Shown here piece after piece: positions 1 to 11,100 of a DNA stretch of 64,000 bases. The first letter of the stretch is position 1. Each line of letters begins with the position of its first letter. The notes below the pieces were generated by a model. That model saw nothing but the letters and a program-made list of their open reading frames with translations, was not told the origin of the DNA and made no database searches. Both the position numbers and the translations under genes were made by a program. The stretch comes from Brachionus plicatilis (Eukaryota; Rotifera; Eurotatoria; Ploima; Brachionidae), in contig QEOQ01000191.1 in assembly GCA_010279815.1 (NCBI GenBank), positions 623,513 through 687,512 of the forward strand. Reading direction: 5' to 3'.

Positions 1-311
1 AGGATACAATCCCGGCTGTAAGTTAGCCTTAACAAAATTTTTAATAATCATAGTTATTATTATTAATAAATGAACGATAGATAAAAGAATTTATTAAACA
101 ATACAATAAAATAGCCGAAATTTGCTTCAACGATTGCGTCAACGATTTTACAAGCCGCAAGGTTTTAAATACCGAGGACACTTGTGTTACAAACTGTCTT
201 GAAAAATACTTAAAAATGAATCAACGTGTTTCCATGAGATTTCAAGAGCATCAGATGTTAATTAATGAAAATCAAGTAGTTGCTGCCCAAAAAATGGGTC
301 TTTTTAAATAA
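1..311 (+). CDS. TIMM9: Mitochondrial small Tim chaperone Tim9, 3' part (spliced, truncated by window start)
   Basis: This is the C-terminal part of the intermembrane-space chaperone Tim9, which with Tim10 escorts hydrophobic precursors to the inner membrane. Two exons are visible: 1-17, then an intron opening with GTAAGT at 18 and closing with TAG at 112-114, then 115-311 ending in TAA. Across the junction the reading YN-four residues-CF has the spacing of known Tim9. The twin CX3C signature is visible (CFNDC, then CVTNC), followed by LEKYLKMNQRVSMRFQE, which is typical of the family. The N-terminal exon or exons lie outside the window. The gene converges on the LRRC34-like gene with only about 90 bp between stop codons. 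Identification rests on recognised family motifs and is confident; the splice junction is my reading. Confidence 0.9.
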
Positions 312-402
312 AAACTCAAGCAAAATTGAATAAAAAATTATTTAAAATTAATTTTTATTTATTTATGTGATTTAAATTTTAAATAAATTGAAAACAAAAT
401 TC

Positions 403-3400
403 TTAAAAAGCCTCTATCAAAGTATTAAGAACTCCATCGCCATGCGCCGGTTGCCAATAATAAAACATGCTAATGTCACTTGTAAGCTCGCATAAATAAG
501 TCTTACCATCGACCACGTAGGGTTGCACATCAGTATTCTCTAGCTTCAAACGTGAATTATCAATCAATTTTTTAAATGCCTTTTTAATGTTTTTTAAAAT
601 CTAATTTTTGAGTTTATTTTTAAAAAATGTACAATGCATCCGGCTTCTTCAAGTCTGTTTCCCCAAATATAAATATGAGTCAACACCAGGTTTCGTTCCA
701 AAGCTTCAGCCAATGCACACAAACCCTTGGCTCCAATATTATTTGACTTGATTGATAGTCTTAAAAAACAATCAAATAAAAACCCCAACACGAATTAAAT
801 TTACTTTTGTAAATTTGTGTTTGCATATGTTATGGCGTCGGCTATTAGAATAGCCCCGTCATCTTCCAGTCTATTGTAACCAAGGTCCAATATCTTCAAT
901 GGGTTATTTCTATTCAATAAAATAGCCAAATCGTTTGCACCATCTCTAGTTATTCGATTGCTTGAAAAAAAAATCAAGCGTTTGTTTTACAGAACTGTGA
1001 CATGATCATTGGAGTACATATTTTTTACTTAAATTTTGGTAAAAGATGGTAAAGAGTCAAAGCCTATAAGTTAGGATTTTTCAAAAAAAATTTTTTTTTA
1101 CTTTTTTAATTTTTTCATTTTTTACTGAATTTCATGTAACTTTGGTCAAAAAATTTAAGACACAGTTGAATTTTTTTAACCAAAAAATGGATTTAAAAAG
1201 TATTGAAAAATTACCTTAAATATTCAAAACCGTTTTAATTTTACACACCCATAATAATAAAATAAAATTATTGACAAGGAGTTAAACAGGATCCTCTTAG
1301 GAAACCCCTAAAGAATCATATCCAAATCTTAATTAAATTAAAATCCCATTTAGTTCAAGATAATTTATTGATCAAGTTCAGTTTCGTATCTTACAACTCC
1401 CAAATAGGAAAAGAAGAAAGTTAATATTTTATAAAAAGTTTCTTGTAGGTTCATTTATGTCCTTTAAAAAATAATAATTAAAAATATGCAATGATTTTAA
1501 TGAGATAAAGAAATTTAGAAAAATGATATTAAAAAGTGAAAAGATATGATAGAGGTAAATGTTGGTCAAGAAAGAAGCGTCGGTTTAATTTTAGGATTCA
1601 ATAATATTACAAAATGGATTTGGAAGTTTAAATGAACTTCTTAATTAGTTTTAATAAAAATTTGAAAAGAACATTTAATTTTAATAATAAAAAAATAATA
1701 TGAAATGAATAAAATATATATGTACAGTGCCGAAAATTAACTTGTCATATCATATCATCTGATATTATCTGATATCAAATAAAAAATTGTGTCAAGATCA
1801 TTTCTTTGTCCCTTCCTCATATCCTTTACTGTTCTTTAGTTAACAAAAGAGACCTTTTAGTTAGTATCTAGTAAATTTTAAGTTAAATGTTTGTTATCTT
1901 TTTTAAAATATTACAATCGAATTAATCTGTGACACACTTTGGTAATTTTTTCATTTAATTAAAATTAATTTATTGATTTTTCATAAATGTATTTGAAAAA
2001 ATAGAACAGAACTTTGACCAATTCTCCAGACGTAAAACCAAAAAAATTTTAATTTTACTAAAATTAAAATTTTTTTGGTCAAGTATGGACTTTGAATTCA
2101 ATTCAAAGTCCATACTTGACTTGGAATTCTTGACTTTTGACCAACTCTGTAATTTTTGCATATAAAACAAAGAGGAACATTTTTCTTATTTTAAATATTT
2201 TAATAAATTTAAAAAAATTATTGCTTATAATGAATGAATAATTTAATCAATTAACAAACCTAAAATACAGAAAATTTTTTTTTAATTTCATTTTTGCCCA
2301 TTCATGAGAATTTACTATAAATTGTCGAAATTTACGTCAATTTACTAAAACTTACTTTGATATTTAATAATGATCATGTCAACACTGTGTATCTAACAAA
2401 AAATTGCTTACCAACTTAGATCCAAGTGTACTAGATGAAAATTTGACAAAAGTTTGTCGCTTATCCAGTGAATTCCGTAGTCCCTCATCTCAAATTTTTT
2501 CATAATTAATTGTTTTAGTGTTTGGTTAACTTTGAGCATGTTCGCAAAATGCTGGGCGATTTCATCCATCCAATTGGCAAATTGAAATTGTGGAACAGGC
2601 CTGCTAACATTTAGAGATTTCAGAGTTCGATTATAATTTAAAATTGTAGCAAGAGCGATTAGACTCTCAATTTTCTTTGGAAAAAAAATAATTTTTATTC
2701 CTATCATATTAATCCAAATCATACTAGATCAGTCTCGCCAATATCCAAATACTGTAGTGTTGTATTCACTTGGAGCATTTGAGCCATGCACATACCACCC
2801 TTATTTCCAATTTTGTTTCCATTCAAATTCAAATAAACAATACTGGTGTTTTTCTAATTTTTTTGTTGTTAATTTGAAATTTATGAAAATTAATTTTTTA
2901 GATTTTTTTAAGGTTAAAAATCCTAACTTGGAGAGCTAAGGCGATCTGTTCGGCGCCGTCTGGACCAATTTCATTGCACATGAGATTCAAAAATTTTAAA
3001 GTGCTATTTTCCTGGTGAAAAATGTAATTTTTTTTAGGAAATTGAATTTTTTTTTTAATTTACTGAGATTAATTTGGCAATCCATGTGGCGCCTTCGTCA
3101 CCCAAATTGTTAAATCTTAGATCTAAATTGAAGACCCAAGAGTTGATTTTAAGTGTGTGATACAAGCAAAATGCATCATCCTTTCCAAGCTTTATGCCAT
3201 CGAGGAAATAGTTGTTTCCTCTTAAATTTAAGTTGTTGTTTAAGTTGAGCTTTTCAGTCCTTTTTAAAAATTTAATTCAAAAAAAAAATAGTTTTTTTTA
3301 ATTTACTTCACTACAGGTTCTATTTGTGTCTTATTTTCTAGAATTGTTTTTATTAATTTACTCACTTCTTTTTTGTGAAGTCTACATACTGATAGATAAT

Positions 3401-3428
3401 GATCAAGAGTTTCGTATCGATTGGTCAT
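403..3428 (-). CDS. LRRC34: Leucine-rich repeat protein, LRRC34-like, eight exons
   Basis: The exons I infer are 3307-3428, 3064-3259, 2928-3011, 2725-2853, 2412-2674, 805-960, 633-759 and 403-579. All introns are GT-AG and the phases agree, giving 417 residues, about the length of vertebrate LRRC34. The repeats are of ribonuclease-inhibitor type; recognisable parts are GNKIGNKGG, a non-LRR insertion around SLNVSRPVPQF, LDLSCNRITRDG, THIYIWGNRLEEAGC, and a C-terminal tail NTDVQPYVVDGKTYL ending in YYWQPAHGDG. Exon-by-exon collinearity, including the IYIWGN segment and the YYW tail, points to LRRC34 rather than to NLR-type LRRs. The role in this organism is unknown; vertebrate LRRC34 is a germline or stem-cell nucleolar protein. 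Most introns are about 50 nt, but intron 5 (961-2411) is about 1.45 kb and holds palindromic repeats. Confidence 0.85.
2038..2120. repeat. Two abutting perfect palindromes in LRRC34 intron 5
   Basis: Positions 2038-2078 form a perfect inverted repeat with 20-bp arms around C2058. Positions 2078-2120 form a second perfect inverted repeat with 21-bp arms around C2099. They share one base. The segment is flanked by related TTGACCAA/TTGACCAA-type words (around 2013 and 2138), so it may be a small foldback element. Similar AAGTC/GACTT-rich stretches occur near 31005, 39410, 49733 and 57709. Confidence 0.75.
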
Positions 3429-4577
3429 TTTTATGATAATTTAATTTTTTTTTCTCAACTTAATTCATTCAATAATATTTTTTTTTCAAATTAGATCAAC
3501 TGTTTTCTAATCAATTACCATAGAAACAAGAACTCTAAAACGAAGCTGTTTCAAGAATTCAACTGGAATATATGGTATAAAAAATTAAAAAAATCTAAAT
3601 TAATATTTTTGAGTTATGCAAAATAAAATTTAATTTATTTAATTTTAAGATTATTAATAATAAGTTATCAAAACATTAAATGCCAATTTAATTTTTTGAT
3701 ATCTAATTTTTTTAATAAATTATCAAAATTCAAAAAAAATTTTCTCATGATCTTTTTTCTTTTTAAATTTTTTAATTTTTTTTAAGAAATGAAATCAAAA
3801 AAATCAAAGAAAATTTAAGTAAAGGAATAAAAAATCTTATCTAATTTTTAACAGAAAGTAAGAGATCCATGATTAGGCTACTCTGGGGGCCACTCAAAAC
3901 GTAGAATAAAAAAATGTAGATAATTGATAATGAAGAAATTAAAAATGTGGACAAAAAAAAACGTATAATCCATAATAGGTAGAAAAACGTGAAAAAATTC
4001 TTTAGTTTGGAATAGTTAAAAAATAAACAAAAAATGAAAATTGAGTTATTCTATATAAAATTTATGGTCTCTTTCTTAATCTTTTTTGAACCTTGAAAAG
4101 CTTTCGAAACTAGTTAGTCCTAATAATTTGAGTATGCTCACAAAATTTTTAATATAAATGGACGATAAGTTTGGCTGCTCTGGGTTTTATTTTTTCCAGT
4201 AGCATATATCCTATATATGGTCCCGAAATTACTGCATTGGTATTCAAGCATTGCTCTAATAAATTAGGTAAAAAATAACTAAATGTTCTAGTATTCCAAT
4301 TCTTAAAGGAAACTTTAACCGCAAAAATAGTAAAAAGTGTTTAATTCATGGTTAAATTTGTGATTCACAAAAACCAAATTAAATAACTATTTATTTATTG
4401 AATTTTTTTTCAAATTTCTCTTAGAAAAAACATAAAAAAAAACGTTTTACTCAATTGATATTAAATTTTTTTTTCAAATTACTTTTTTTTTATTTGTTAT
4501 TATGACCAGAATCGGCGTAATTTGAAAATAAACATAAAAATAATAATAATGAATAAATTTTCAAAATAATTTAATGA
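3429..4577. other. Intergenic, no gene seen
   Basis: AT-rich sequence upstream of the LRRC34-like gene. I see no supported reading frame, RNA gene or bounded repeat before the gap. Confidence 0.5.
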
Positions 4578-5188
4578 NNNNNNNNNNNNNNNNNNNNNNN
4601 NNNNNNNNNNNNNNNNNNNNNNNNNNNNNNNNNNNNNNNNNNNNNNNNNNNNNNNNNNNNNNNNNNNNNNNNNNNNNNNNNNNNNNNNNNNNNNNNNNNN
4701 NNNNNNNNNNNNNNNNNNNNNNNNNNNNNNNNNNNNNNNNNNNNNNNNNNNNNNNNNNNNNNNNNNNNNNNNNNNNNNNNNNNNNNNNNNNNNNNNNNNN
4801 NNNNNNNNNNNNNNNNNNNNNNNNNNNNNNNNNNNNNNNNNNNNNNNNNNNNNNNNNNNNNNNNNNNNNNNNNNNNNNNNNNNNNNNNNNNNNNNNNNNN
4901 NNNNNNNNNNNNNNNNNNNNNNNNNNNNNNNNNNNNNNNNNNNNNNNNNNNNNNNNNNNNNNNNNNNNNNNNNNNNNNNNNNNNNNNNNNNNNNNNNNNN
5001 NNNNNNNNNNNNNNNNNNNNNNNNNNNNNNNNNNNNNNNNNNNNNNNNNNNNNNNNNNNNNNNNNNNNNNNNNNNNNNNNNNNNNNNNNNNNNNNNNNNN
5101 NNNNNNNNNNNNNNNNNNNNNNNNNNNNNNNNNNNNNNNNNNNNNNNNNNNNNNNNNNNNNNNNNNNNNNNNNNNNNNNNNNNNNNNN
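4578..5188. other. Assembly gap (run of N, 611 bases)
   Basis: Unresolved bases. Any reading frame crossing this stretch is an artefact. Upstream exons of the cysteine-rich gene at 5815 could lie here. Confidence 1.
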
Positions 5189-5814
5189 CGGAAAAAAAAT
5201 AGGTTGAACGCAGCAACAAAAAAAAAAATGTGTGTTAGGAAATTTATGTGTAACGCAGCCAATTTCATAAATAAAGTCAAATATAGAGTTAAATATAATA
5301 AAAATTAAAAAAGATAAATTAAAATTATTGATAGGCGGCTTAAGTTTATGTTGGTGTATTTAAAAGAAAATCTTTTTTTTCTTTTTAGTTAGAAAAAAAA
5401 GCTGACTGTCAAAAGCTCAATTTACCTAGAAAATTTATGAATTGTTAAAAAAAAACACTTTTAGTTTTGTTTTAGAAAAAGTTGAATTAAATTAATTTTT
5501 TCGAACAATCTTCAGTAATTGCCATCACATTTATAATTTTACCAAACTTTTGTGATATCGAATCGATAATTAGATAATTTAATATTTTTAATATTTTGTT
5601 CTTGATTTTTGTTTTAAATTTTATAATTTTCATAAAACAGCAGATTTCTTGCAGAAGCTCGATTTTGTTGATACATAGATTTTTTATCTGATGTAATTTA
5701 AAGGAAAATTTTTGGAGCTATGAAAAAAAAAGCTATTGAGTAATTTTTTTTGTACTGTATTTTGGTTCTGAAATTTACAATGCCTAGTGTTATGAGATAA
5801 ATTATTTTTTTTAG
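5189..5814. other. Gap-proximal sequence, possible small exon, otherwise empty
   Basis: AT-rich. A short stretch after an AG at about 5641 reads DFLQKLDFVDT before a stop and could be an exon remnant, but there is nothing to confirm it. Confidence 0.3.
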
Positions 5815-5964
5815 ATTCATAAAGTTAGTGGAAGTGTATCAAATAGTGCATGTAATAACGAATTCCGCGATAATATTTGCTCTAAACTAAACTCAAAAGG
5901 TGTTTGTGTAAATTTATACAGCAATAGTTGTTCAAACACGAACATTAATAACATAAAGCCCTAA
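5815..5964 (+). CDS. Terminal exon of a small cysteine-rich protein, unidentified
   Basis: After a pyrimidine-rich tract ending in TTTTTTTTAG (AG at 5813-5814), a frame of 49 codons runs to TAA at 5962-5964. It encodes four cysteines in the order ACNNEF, NICSKL, GVCVNL and NSCSNT. Codon use is richer in C and G than the surrounding DNA, and the frame starts exactly at a good splice acceptor, so I think it is a real last exon, probably of a secreted or extracellular protein. No family is recognised. Upstream exons are not visible; the assembly gap ends about 630 bp upstream. Confidence 0.5.
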   Translation: MHKVSGSVSNSACNNEFRDNICSKLNSKGVCVNLYSNSCSNTNINNIKP

Positions 5965-6356
5965 AATCATATGAATAAAAATATTATTTAAAGTAATTTT
6001 ATATGCTATTTAATAAAAACTAAAAACCATTTATCTTATTTAATTAAATATTAATTTAAAAAATAATTATTTCGTAAAGACATTTATAATAACATATTTT
6101 AATAGGCCTGAAGTTGAAAAAAATATTATTTAATTTCCAAAATGAGGATATTATGAAATTCAAATACAAATTGAACAAAAATTCTTCATTTATTGATAAA
6201 TTAAAATTTATAAAACTATAAAAAAAAATGCTGCAACATAGTGGATCGTACTTTGTTGCATCTTTTTTACCTTAAAAATTTTTATGATGTAAAAAAAGAC
6301 AAAAAATAAAATATCAATAAGACTTAAATTGATTATTAGTTTGTTTTAGTAAAAAA
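5965..6356. other. Intergenic, no gene seen
   Basis: AT-rich sequence between the cysteine-rich exon and the next transposon. A short imperfect GCAACA/TGTTGC hairpin lies around 6230-6265; a similar one occurs beyond the element at 8404-8430. Confidence 0.4.
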
Positions 6357-6957
6357 TACAGTGTTTAAAGTTAAACTGGATAATGGGTAATATTACGTTA
6401 TTTTACGTAATTTTACGTCAGAAAATGTAAGCTTACGTAATATTACATCATTTCTTGTATGTAAGAAAATGTAAGCTTACGTAATTTTACGTAATTTTAC
6501 GTAATATTACACCAGTTTAAGTAAGTTTGGTCGAAAACGCTTACTGCCAAAAAAAATTGAATTTTAGAGGAAAAAGTGGAAAATTAATAAAAATATTTGA
6601 ATTTTTTTAAAAAATTTTTGAAAAAAAAACATTAAAGTTTATTACATTTTTTTACATCATTTTACGTAAAATAACACAATTTAATGTAATTTTATGTAAT
6701 TTTTTGTCATATTTTCTAAGTTTATGTAAATATTAGTAAAGTACTTTTTATTCTTTTGCCAAAAGATGATTTTAAAAATAAAAATACAATTTTTGCAATC
6801 AAAAATGATTCGAAAAGTGCAAAAAAATAAAAATAAAAGCAAAAATTCATTAGTAAAAGTAGCAAAATAAATTTATCAGTAGTAAAAAAAATAAAAAATG
6901 AAAAATGATTCGAAAAGTGCAAAAAAATTAATTGTAAATAAAAGAATAAAAATACAA

Positions 6958-7482
6958 TTTATTTTATACCTTTATTTTGATAAATATTTTTGATAAAAGA
7001 TTCTAATTTCAAATTTTTGAGTTTGACCAGCCTCCATCTTATTTTATTTTTTTAATATTTTTAAATATTGATAAAAAAATTAAATAAAATTTTTTTTGCT
7101 TAAAAAAAATTAAATTTTAAACATACTATAATTCATTAAGAGCAAAATTAGCTAAGTCTTTTAGTGAAGAACCAGGAAAAACTCTTGGATTTTATACAAA
7201 AAATTACCCGGGTACAATGAATAAAATCAAAAGTAATTTTTTGACCTTCTTTTAAAATTGCAAATTTAAATTTAAATAAAGTTGAGTTAGCCAAACTGGT
7301 GCCTGCGGACAAATCTTTCAATGAATGCTGGAGAAAAGCAGAAAGATGCCTAATTGCAGAAAAGGCAGGCAAACGAAAAAAATTAATTAATTTCGATTAA
7401 TTGATTGACTGGTCAAACTCATAAATTTGAAATTAGAATCTTTTATCAAAAATGTTTATCAAAATAAAGGTATAAAATAAAT
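6958..7482. repeat. Inner inverted repeat nested in the Tc1/mariner-type element
   Basis: The sequence from about 6958 to 7031 (starting TTTATTTTATACC) returns as its complement at about 7407-7482. The arms are about 70 bp and enclose about 375 bp. It may be a second foldback element inserted in the first, or the inner end of a compound element. Confidence 0.65.
7142..7400 (+). pseudogene. Coding-like fragment captured inside the element
   Basis: Two plus-strand frames look more like protein than the flanks: 7142-7252 (reading SFSEEPGKTLGFYTKNYPG) and, in another frame, 7266-7400 (reading ADKSFNECWRKAERCLIAEK). They are offset, so if once one gene it is now broken. Position in the middle of a non-autonomous element suggests either a transposase remnant or a captured host piece. 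No family recognised. Confidence 0.3.
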
Positions 7483-8371
7483 GGCTACTATTTAATCCAG
7501 TAGCAAAAATAATTAAACTAGAAGCAAATTTAATAAAAAATCGTAGCAAATATTACAAGTAGTAAATTAAATAAAAAAGTAGTAAAAAAAGGTTGTTAAT
7601 AGTAAAATAAATTAATTAATAGCAAAAGTATTTTTTCAATAGTAAATATAAATTAATTTAATTTTTGATTGATAACTACTCAATTATCAATTACTCAATA
7701 TAATTGATATATCACTTATTAATAACACTACTCAATTATCACTTATTAATGTATATAATGTAAAAAAATTTTGGAATTTAAATATACAAATCTGAAAATT
7801 TAAAAACTAAAAATGAGCGATACCGAATCTTCATCTACATCAATTCTCGTGACCCAAAGAATAAAATAAATTGTATTTTTAATTTTTTATTTACAATTTA
7901 TTTTTTTGCACTTTTCGAATCATTTTTGATTGCAAAAATTGTATTTTTATTTTTAAAATCATCTTTTGGCAAAAGAATAAAAAGTACTTTACTAATATTT
8001 ACATAAACTTAGAAAATATGACAAAAAATTACATAAAATTACATTAAATTGTGTTATTTTACGTAAAATGATGTAAAAAAATGTAATAAAGTTTAATGTT
8101 TTTTTTTCAAAAATTTTTTAAAAAAATTCAAATATTTTTATTAATTTTCCACTTTTTCCTCTAAAATTCAATTTTTTTTGGCAGTAAGCGTTTTCGACCA
8201 AACTTACTTAAACTGGTGTAATATTACGTAAAATTACGTGAAATTACGTAAGCTTACATTTTCTTACATACAAGAAATGATGTAATATTACGTAAGCTTA
8301 CATTTTCTGACGTAAAATTACGTAAAATAACGTAATATTACCCATTATCCAGTTTAACTTTAAACACTGTA

Positions 8372-9274
8372 AGAAAAATAAAATTTTACTTAACACAAAA
8401 AAGGTGCAACAAAGTTTGTTGCACTTTTTGGTTGTTTTTTTTTTTTGAATTTTTTTATTAACTTTAATTTTAGTTTTTCAAAAAAGGACGAATTTTTGTG
8501 CAATTTTTATTTGAAATTCACAACGCCCAAAATGAGTTAATAAAAAAAATTAAATTTTAACTTTGGTACTATTAAATTTTCTTCGTTCTAAAAAATGAAA
8601 AAATGAACATGAATAAAAAAATTTAGTCCTTCTCTCTTATCAATCACAGGCAAATCTATCTCATCAAGTGTTTAATTTTTGAAAGAATGATAACCTTAAA
8701 TTTTGTCTTCAATATCATCTACAAATTTTTGATTAATAATAAAATGTCTTAATTATCGGCGAAAGATTTATATTAAAATTTATTTGATGTGATGTGATTT
8801 ATCTTATTTTGGATCAAAAAATTTCCAAATTATACTTATCCGCAATATTATTTCAACAAAATCAGGATATCCAACATTTTTTGATTTGGTTTAATTTTTT
8901 TATGAATTTAATAAACATTTAAAATTTAACAGCACCAAGATTCCAAGGGTCTAAACCAAGAAAAATCGTCTGGCTGTAAAAGGTGCCATAATATTCTCAT
9001 TCCAAAAACCAGAGTTTTTTATAAAGAATAAAGAATAAAAATAATTAAAATAAAATTGGGGTTAAGAGTATATGTAATGATGTGGGATATGACAACTTCA
9101 TCAAATAAATCTTGCATGATTTTTTAATAAACATATTTGATTGGGCTACTTAAAATCCTTATCGTAAATTATTTATTTATAACTCTAAAAATTAAATAAA
9201 ATTCCTTCTATTTAAAAATTACAACTCAGAAATTTCATAATCAGTAAAAACTCCATTAGCCTTTCATCTTTAGC
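8372..9274. other. Intergenic, no gene seen
   Basis: AT-rich sequence with no supported frame. Confidence 0.4.
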
Positions 9275-9919
9275 ATTTTAGGTTGAAAATGTTTTCTAGA
9301 ATTATATTTGATTTTTGCAGATTTTGTCTTGAAAAGTTTTGTATTTGGAAATTTTTATTGATTCAATTTTTTCTACTCTAAAATTTAATTTATTAGCATT
9401 TTCCTCATTAAACATTTTCCCCACTTACATTTTCCCCACAATTAATTTTCCGTTTAACATTTTTCCTTCTGTAAAATTTTCCCCGTTTAGTCAAAAAAAT
9501 AACCTCAAGTTGGTCCAAATGATTATGATCTCTTTTGTGTTGCATAAGCTCAAATGTTGGCGTATGGAAGAGATCCATTTAAATACAAATTCAATCAAGC
9601 TCGAATGCGACAAGCGTTCAATTTTTTATTAAATTTAATTCTTTACAAGATTTTCGATGTACCGAAATATTGAACAAAGAAAAAAAATTTGAATCAATTA
9701 TTGTAAAATGGTAGTTTTTGCATTTTTTTTTATTAAATTTTGTACTTATTTTCTGTTGCTTAATTAATTTTATCATTAAATATTAAATTAAGAAAGTTTT
9801 TTTTTGGATAACTGATATCTGCCTTAAAGTGGGGAAAATGTATAGCGGGAAAAATTTACAGCGGGGAAAATGCACAGTGGGGAAAACATTTTTGGGGAAA
9901 ATGTATCTAGACCTAAAAT
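9275..9919. mobile_element. Short element with inverted arrays of a CATTTTCCCC motif
   Basis: The left border reads ATTTTAGGT followed by TGAAAATG and CTAGA; the right border reads TCTAGACCTAAAAT, its approximate complement. Inside the left end are several CATTTTCCCC-like words (about 9405-9485) and inside the right end several GGGGAAAATG-like words (about 9830-9903), in inverted orientation. No intact protein is seen; the open frame across the left half is short and repeat-derived. Confidence 0.55.
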
Positions 9920-10104
9920 TTCATGAATAGGTAATTAGGAGATTATTGGATATAAAAAGGTGTCACATGGAAAGCTTAAAGGAAGATTTCTTATGATTTT
10001 CAAATTCTGTTGAATTTTTTTTATGCTTTAAAAAGTTATTATAAAATTTTAATAAATACATATTTATGATGTTATTTATAAACATTTTCATTTAAATTCA
10101 ATTT

Positions 10105-10243
10105 AAAAACTACTTCTCTGCTTCGATTCGAAACAATTATCCTAATAAAAGATAATTGTTTCATCGATGCATTCATCACCGAAGTAGTTGAATTGGTTTT
10201 AAAGTAAAAGGTACATACTTCTTAATATAAGTAATATTAATTT
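10105..10243 (-). ncRNA. SL RNA-type gene, copy K (divergent to 5S at 10397)
   Basis: Read on the minus strand. A PSE-like block (AAAAGTTAATGAAAAATATC plus a following TCGAAAGAT) lies at about 10292-10322. About 50 bp further comes an AT-rich exon-like segment ending TATATTAAGAA, then the splice donor GTATGTACC (donor G at 10218). A cruciform with ACTACTTC/GAAGTAGT outer arms and a T run follow. This copy has a divergent leader start (AAATTAATATTACTT). I infer an SL RNA or related Sm-class snRNA; no alternative with a known name fits. Confidence 0.5.
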
Positions 10244-10396
10244 GTAGTGAGGATTAAACAATTTTAATATATATATACAATAAAAGATTAACATCTTTCG
10301 AGATATTTTTCATTAACTTTTAAATAGATTAAAATTAATTATAATTTATTTTCTGAATAGAAAAATTTAAAAAGGTTCAAAAAAGAGTCAAAAAAT

Positions 10397-10516
10397 GTCT
10401 AGGACCATATCACGTTGAATGCACCGGTTCTCGTCCGATCACCGAAGTTAAGCAAAGTCGAGCCCGGTTAGTACTTGGATGGGTGACCGCCTGGGAATAC
10501 CGGGTGTTCTAGGCTT
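10397..10516 (+). rRNA. 5S ribosomal RNA, copy 1
   Basis: Starts GTCTAGGACC and ends CTAGGCTT, which pair as helix I. The 5S landmarks TTAGTACTTGGATGGGTGAC and GCCTGGGAATACCGGG are present. A T-rich terminator follows. This copy reads CAAAGTCG where all others read CAACGTCG, a change in the internal control region. Tail-to-tail with copy 2. Confidence 0.95.
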
Positions 10517-10689
10517 CCTTTTTTATTTTATTCTAAGTTAATTAAAATTCCTTTTATTTGACAAAAAAATTCTGCATTCTATTTTTTTGCTTTTAATTAA
10601 TAATAAAATAAATCTAAAATGTTGGTGCTCAACATTAAAATGAATATTTTTTGATAAGAAAAAAAATTTATTATTCTCTTAAAAAAAGA
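10517..10689. repeat. Spacer between tail-to-tail 5S genes, orientation 1
   Basis: The same spacer sequence separates the 5S pair at 27129/27423, but in the opposite orientation. The words TTTGACAAAAAAAT and AAATCTAAAATGTTGGTGC allow orientation to be read. Related spacers at 45876-46194 and 60518-60848 have this orientation. Confidence 0.75.
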
Positions 10690-10809
10690 AAGCCTAGAAC
10701 ACCCGGTATTCCCAGGCGGTCACCCATCCAAGTACTAACCGGGCTCGACGTTGCTTAACTTCGGTGATCGGACGAGAACCGGTGCATTCAACGTGATATG
10801 GTCCTAGAC
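10690..10809 (-). rRNA. 5S ribosomal RNA, copy 2
   Basis: Consensus copy on the minus strand; the T-rich terminator lies to its left. Divergent from the small-RNA unit at 10960. Confidence 0.96.
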
Positions 10810-10959
10810 ATTTTTTTACTCTTTTTTTTACATTTTTAAATATTTGAATTAAAAAAATTAATTATTCTTAATTTTAATCTAAAAGTTAATAAAAATTATC
10901 TTGAAAGATTTGCTAATCATTCTTTATAAATATTTTTCAAATTGCCTATTGTTCACTAT

Positions 10960-11100
10960 AAAGTTTTAAAACTTAAAAAAGAAGTATGTACCTTTTACTT
11001 GATACAAAAATATCCAACTACTTCGGTGATGAATGCATCGATTAAACAATTATCTTTTATTAAGATAATGGTTTCGAATCGAAGCAGAGAAGTAGTTTTT
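10960..11100 (+). ncRNA. SL RNA-type gene, copy A (divergent to 5S at 10690)
   Basis: PSE-like block at 10881-10910 (AAAAGTTAAT to TTGAAAGATT), 50 bp before the predicted leader. Leader-like segment 10960-10983 (AAAGTTTTAAAACTT then AAAAAAGAA), donor GTATGTACC at 10984. A long hairpin region of about 80 nt (outer stem ACTACTTC/GAAGTAGT, inner ACAATTATCTT hairpin) precedes TTTTT at 11096-11100 and a short TTTAAATT/AATTTAAA hairpin. Class 1 sequence, shared with copies B and C. Confidence 0.55.

Larger units (their letters stand above)
6357..8371. mobile_element. Non-autonomous Tc1/mariner-type element with about 500-bp terminal inverted repeats
   Basis: The ends are exact inverted copies starting TACAGTGTTTAAAG at 6357 and finishing in the complement at 8371, with TA at both borders as expected for a TA target-site duplication. 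The inverted repeats run about 500 bp inward. They carry arrays of TTACGTAA-like words and a duplicated word (AAAATGATTCGAAAAGTGC at about 6804 and 6901). A second palindrome is nested inside. No transposase frame survives. The superfamily assignment rests on TA borders and CAGTG ends. Confidence 0.75.

Noticed and set aside
4500..5308. Open frames crossing the run of N
   Set aside because: They consist almost entirely of unknown bases; not evidence of coding.
9339..9632. 97-codon frame in the CATTTTCCCC element
   Set aside because: Its middle is a translation of the repeated motif; the rest is not protein-like.
11015..11096. Conserved cruciform as a tRNA or tRNA-derived SINE
   Set aside because: GTTTCGAATCG resembles a B box and the outer stem is 7-8 bp, but the T arm does not form with a 7-nt loop and there is no D or anticodon arm. 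The upstream PSE and splice donor fit an SL/snRNA-type gene better.
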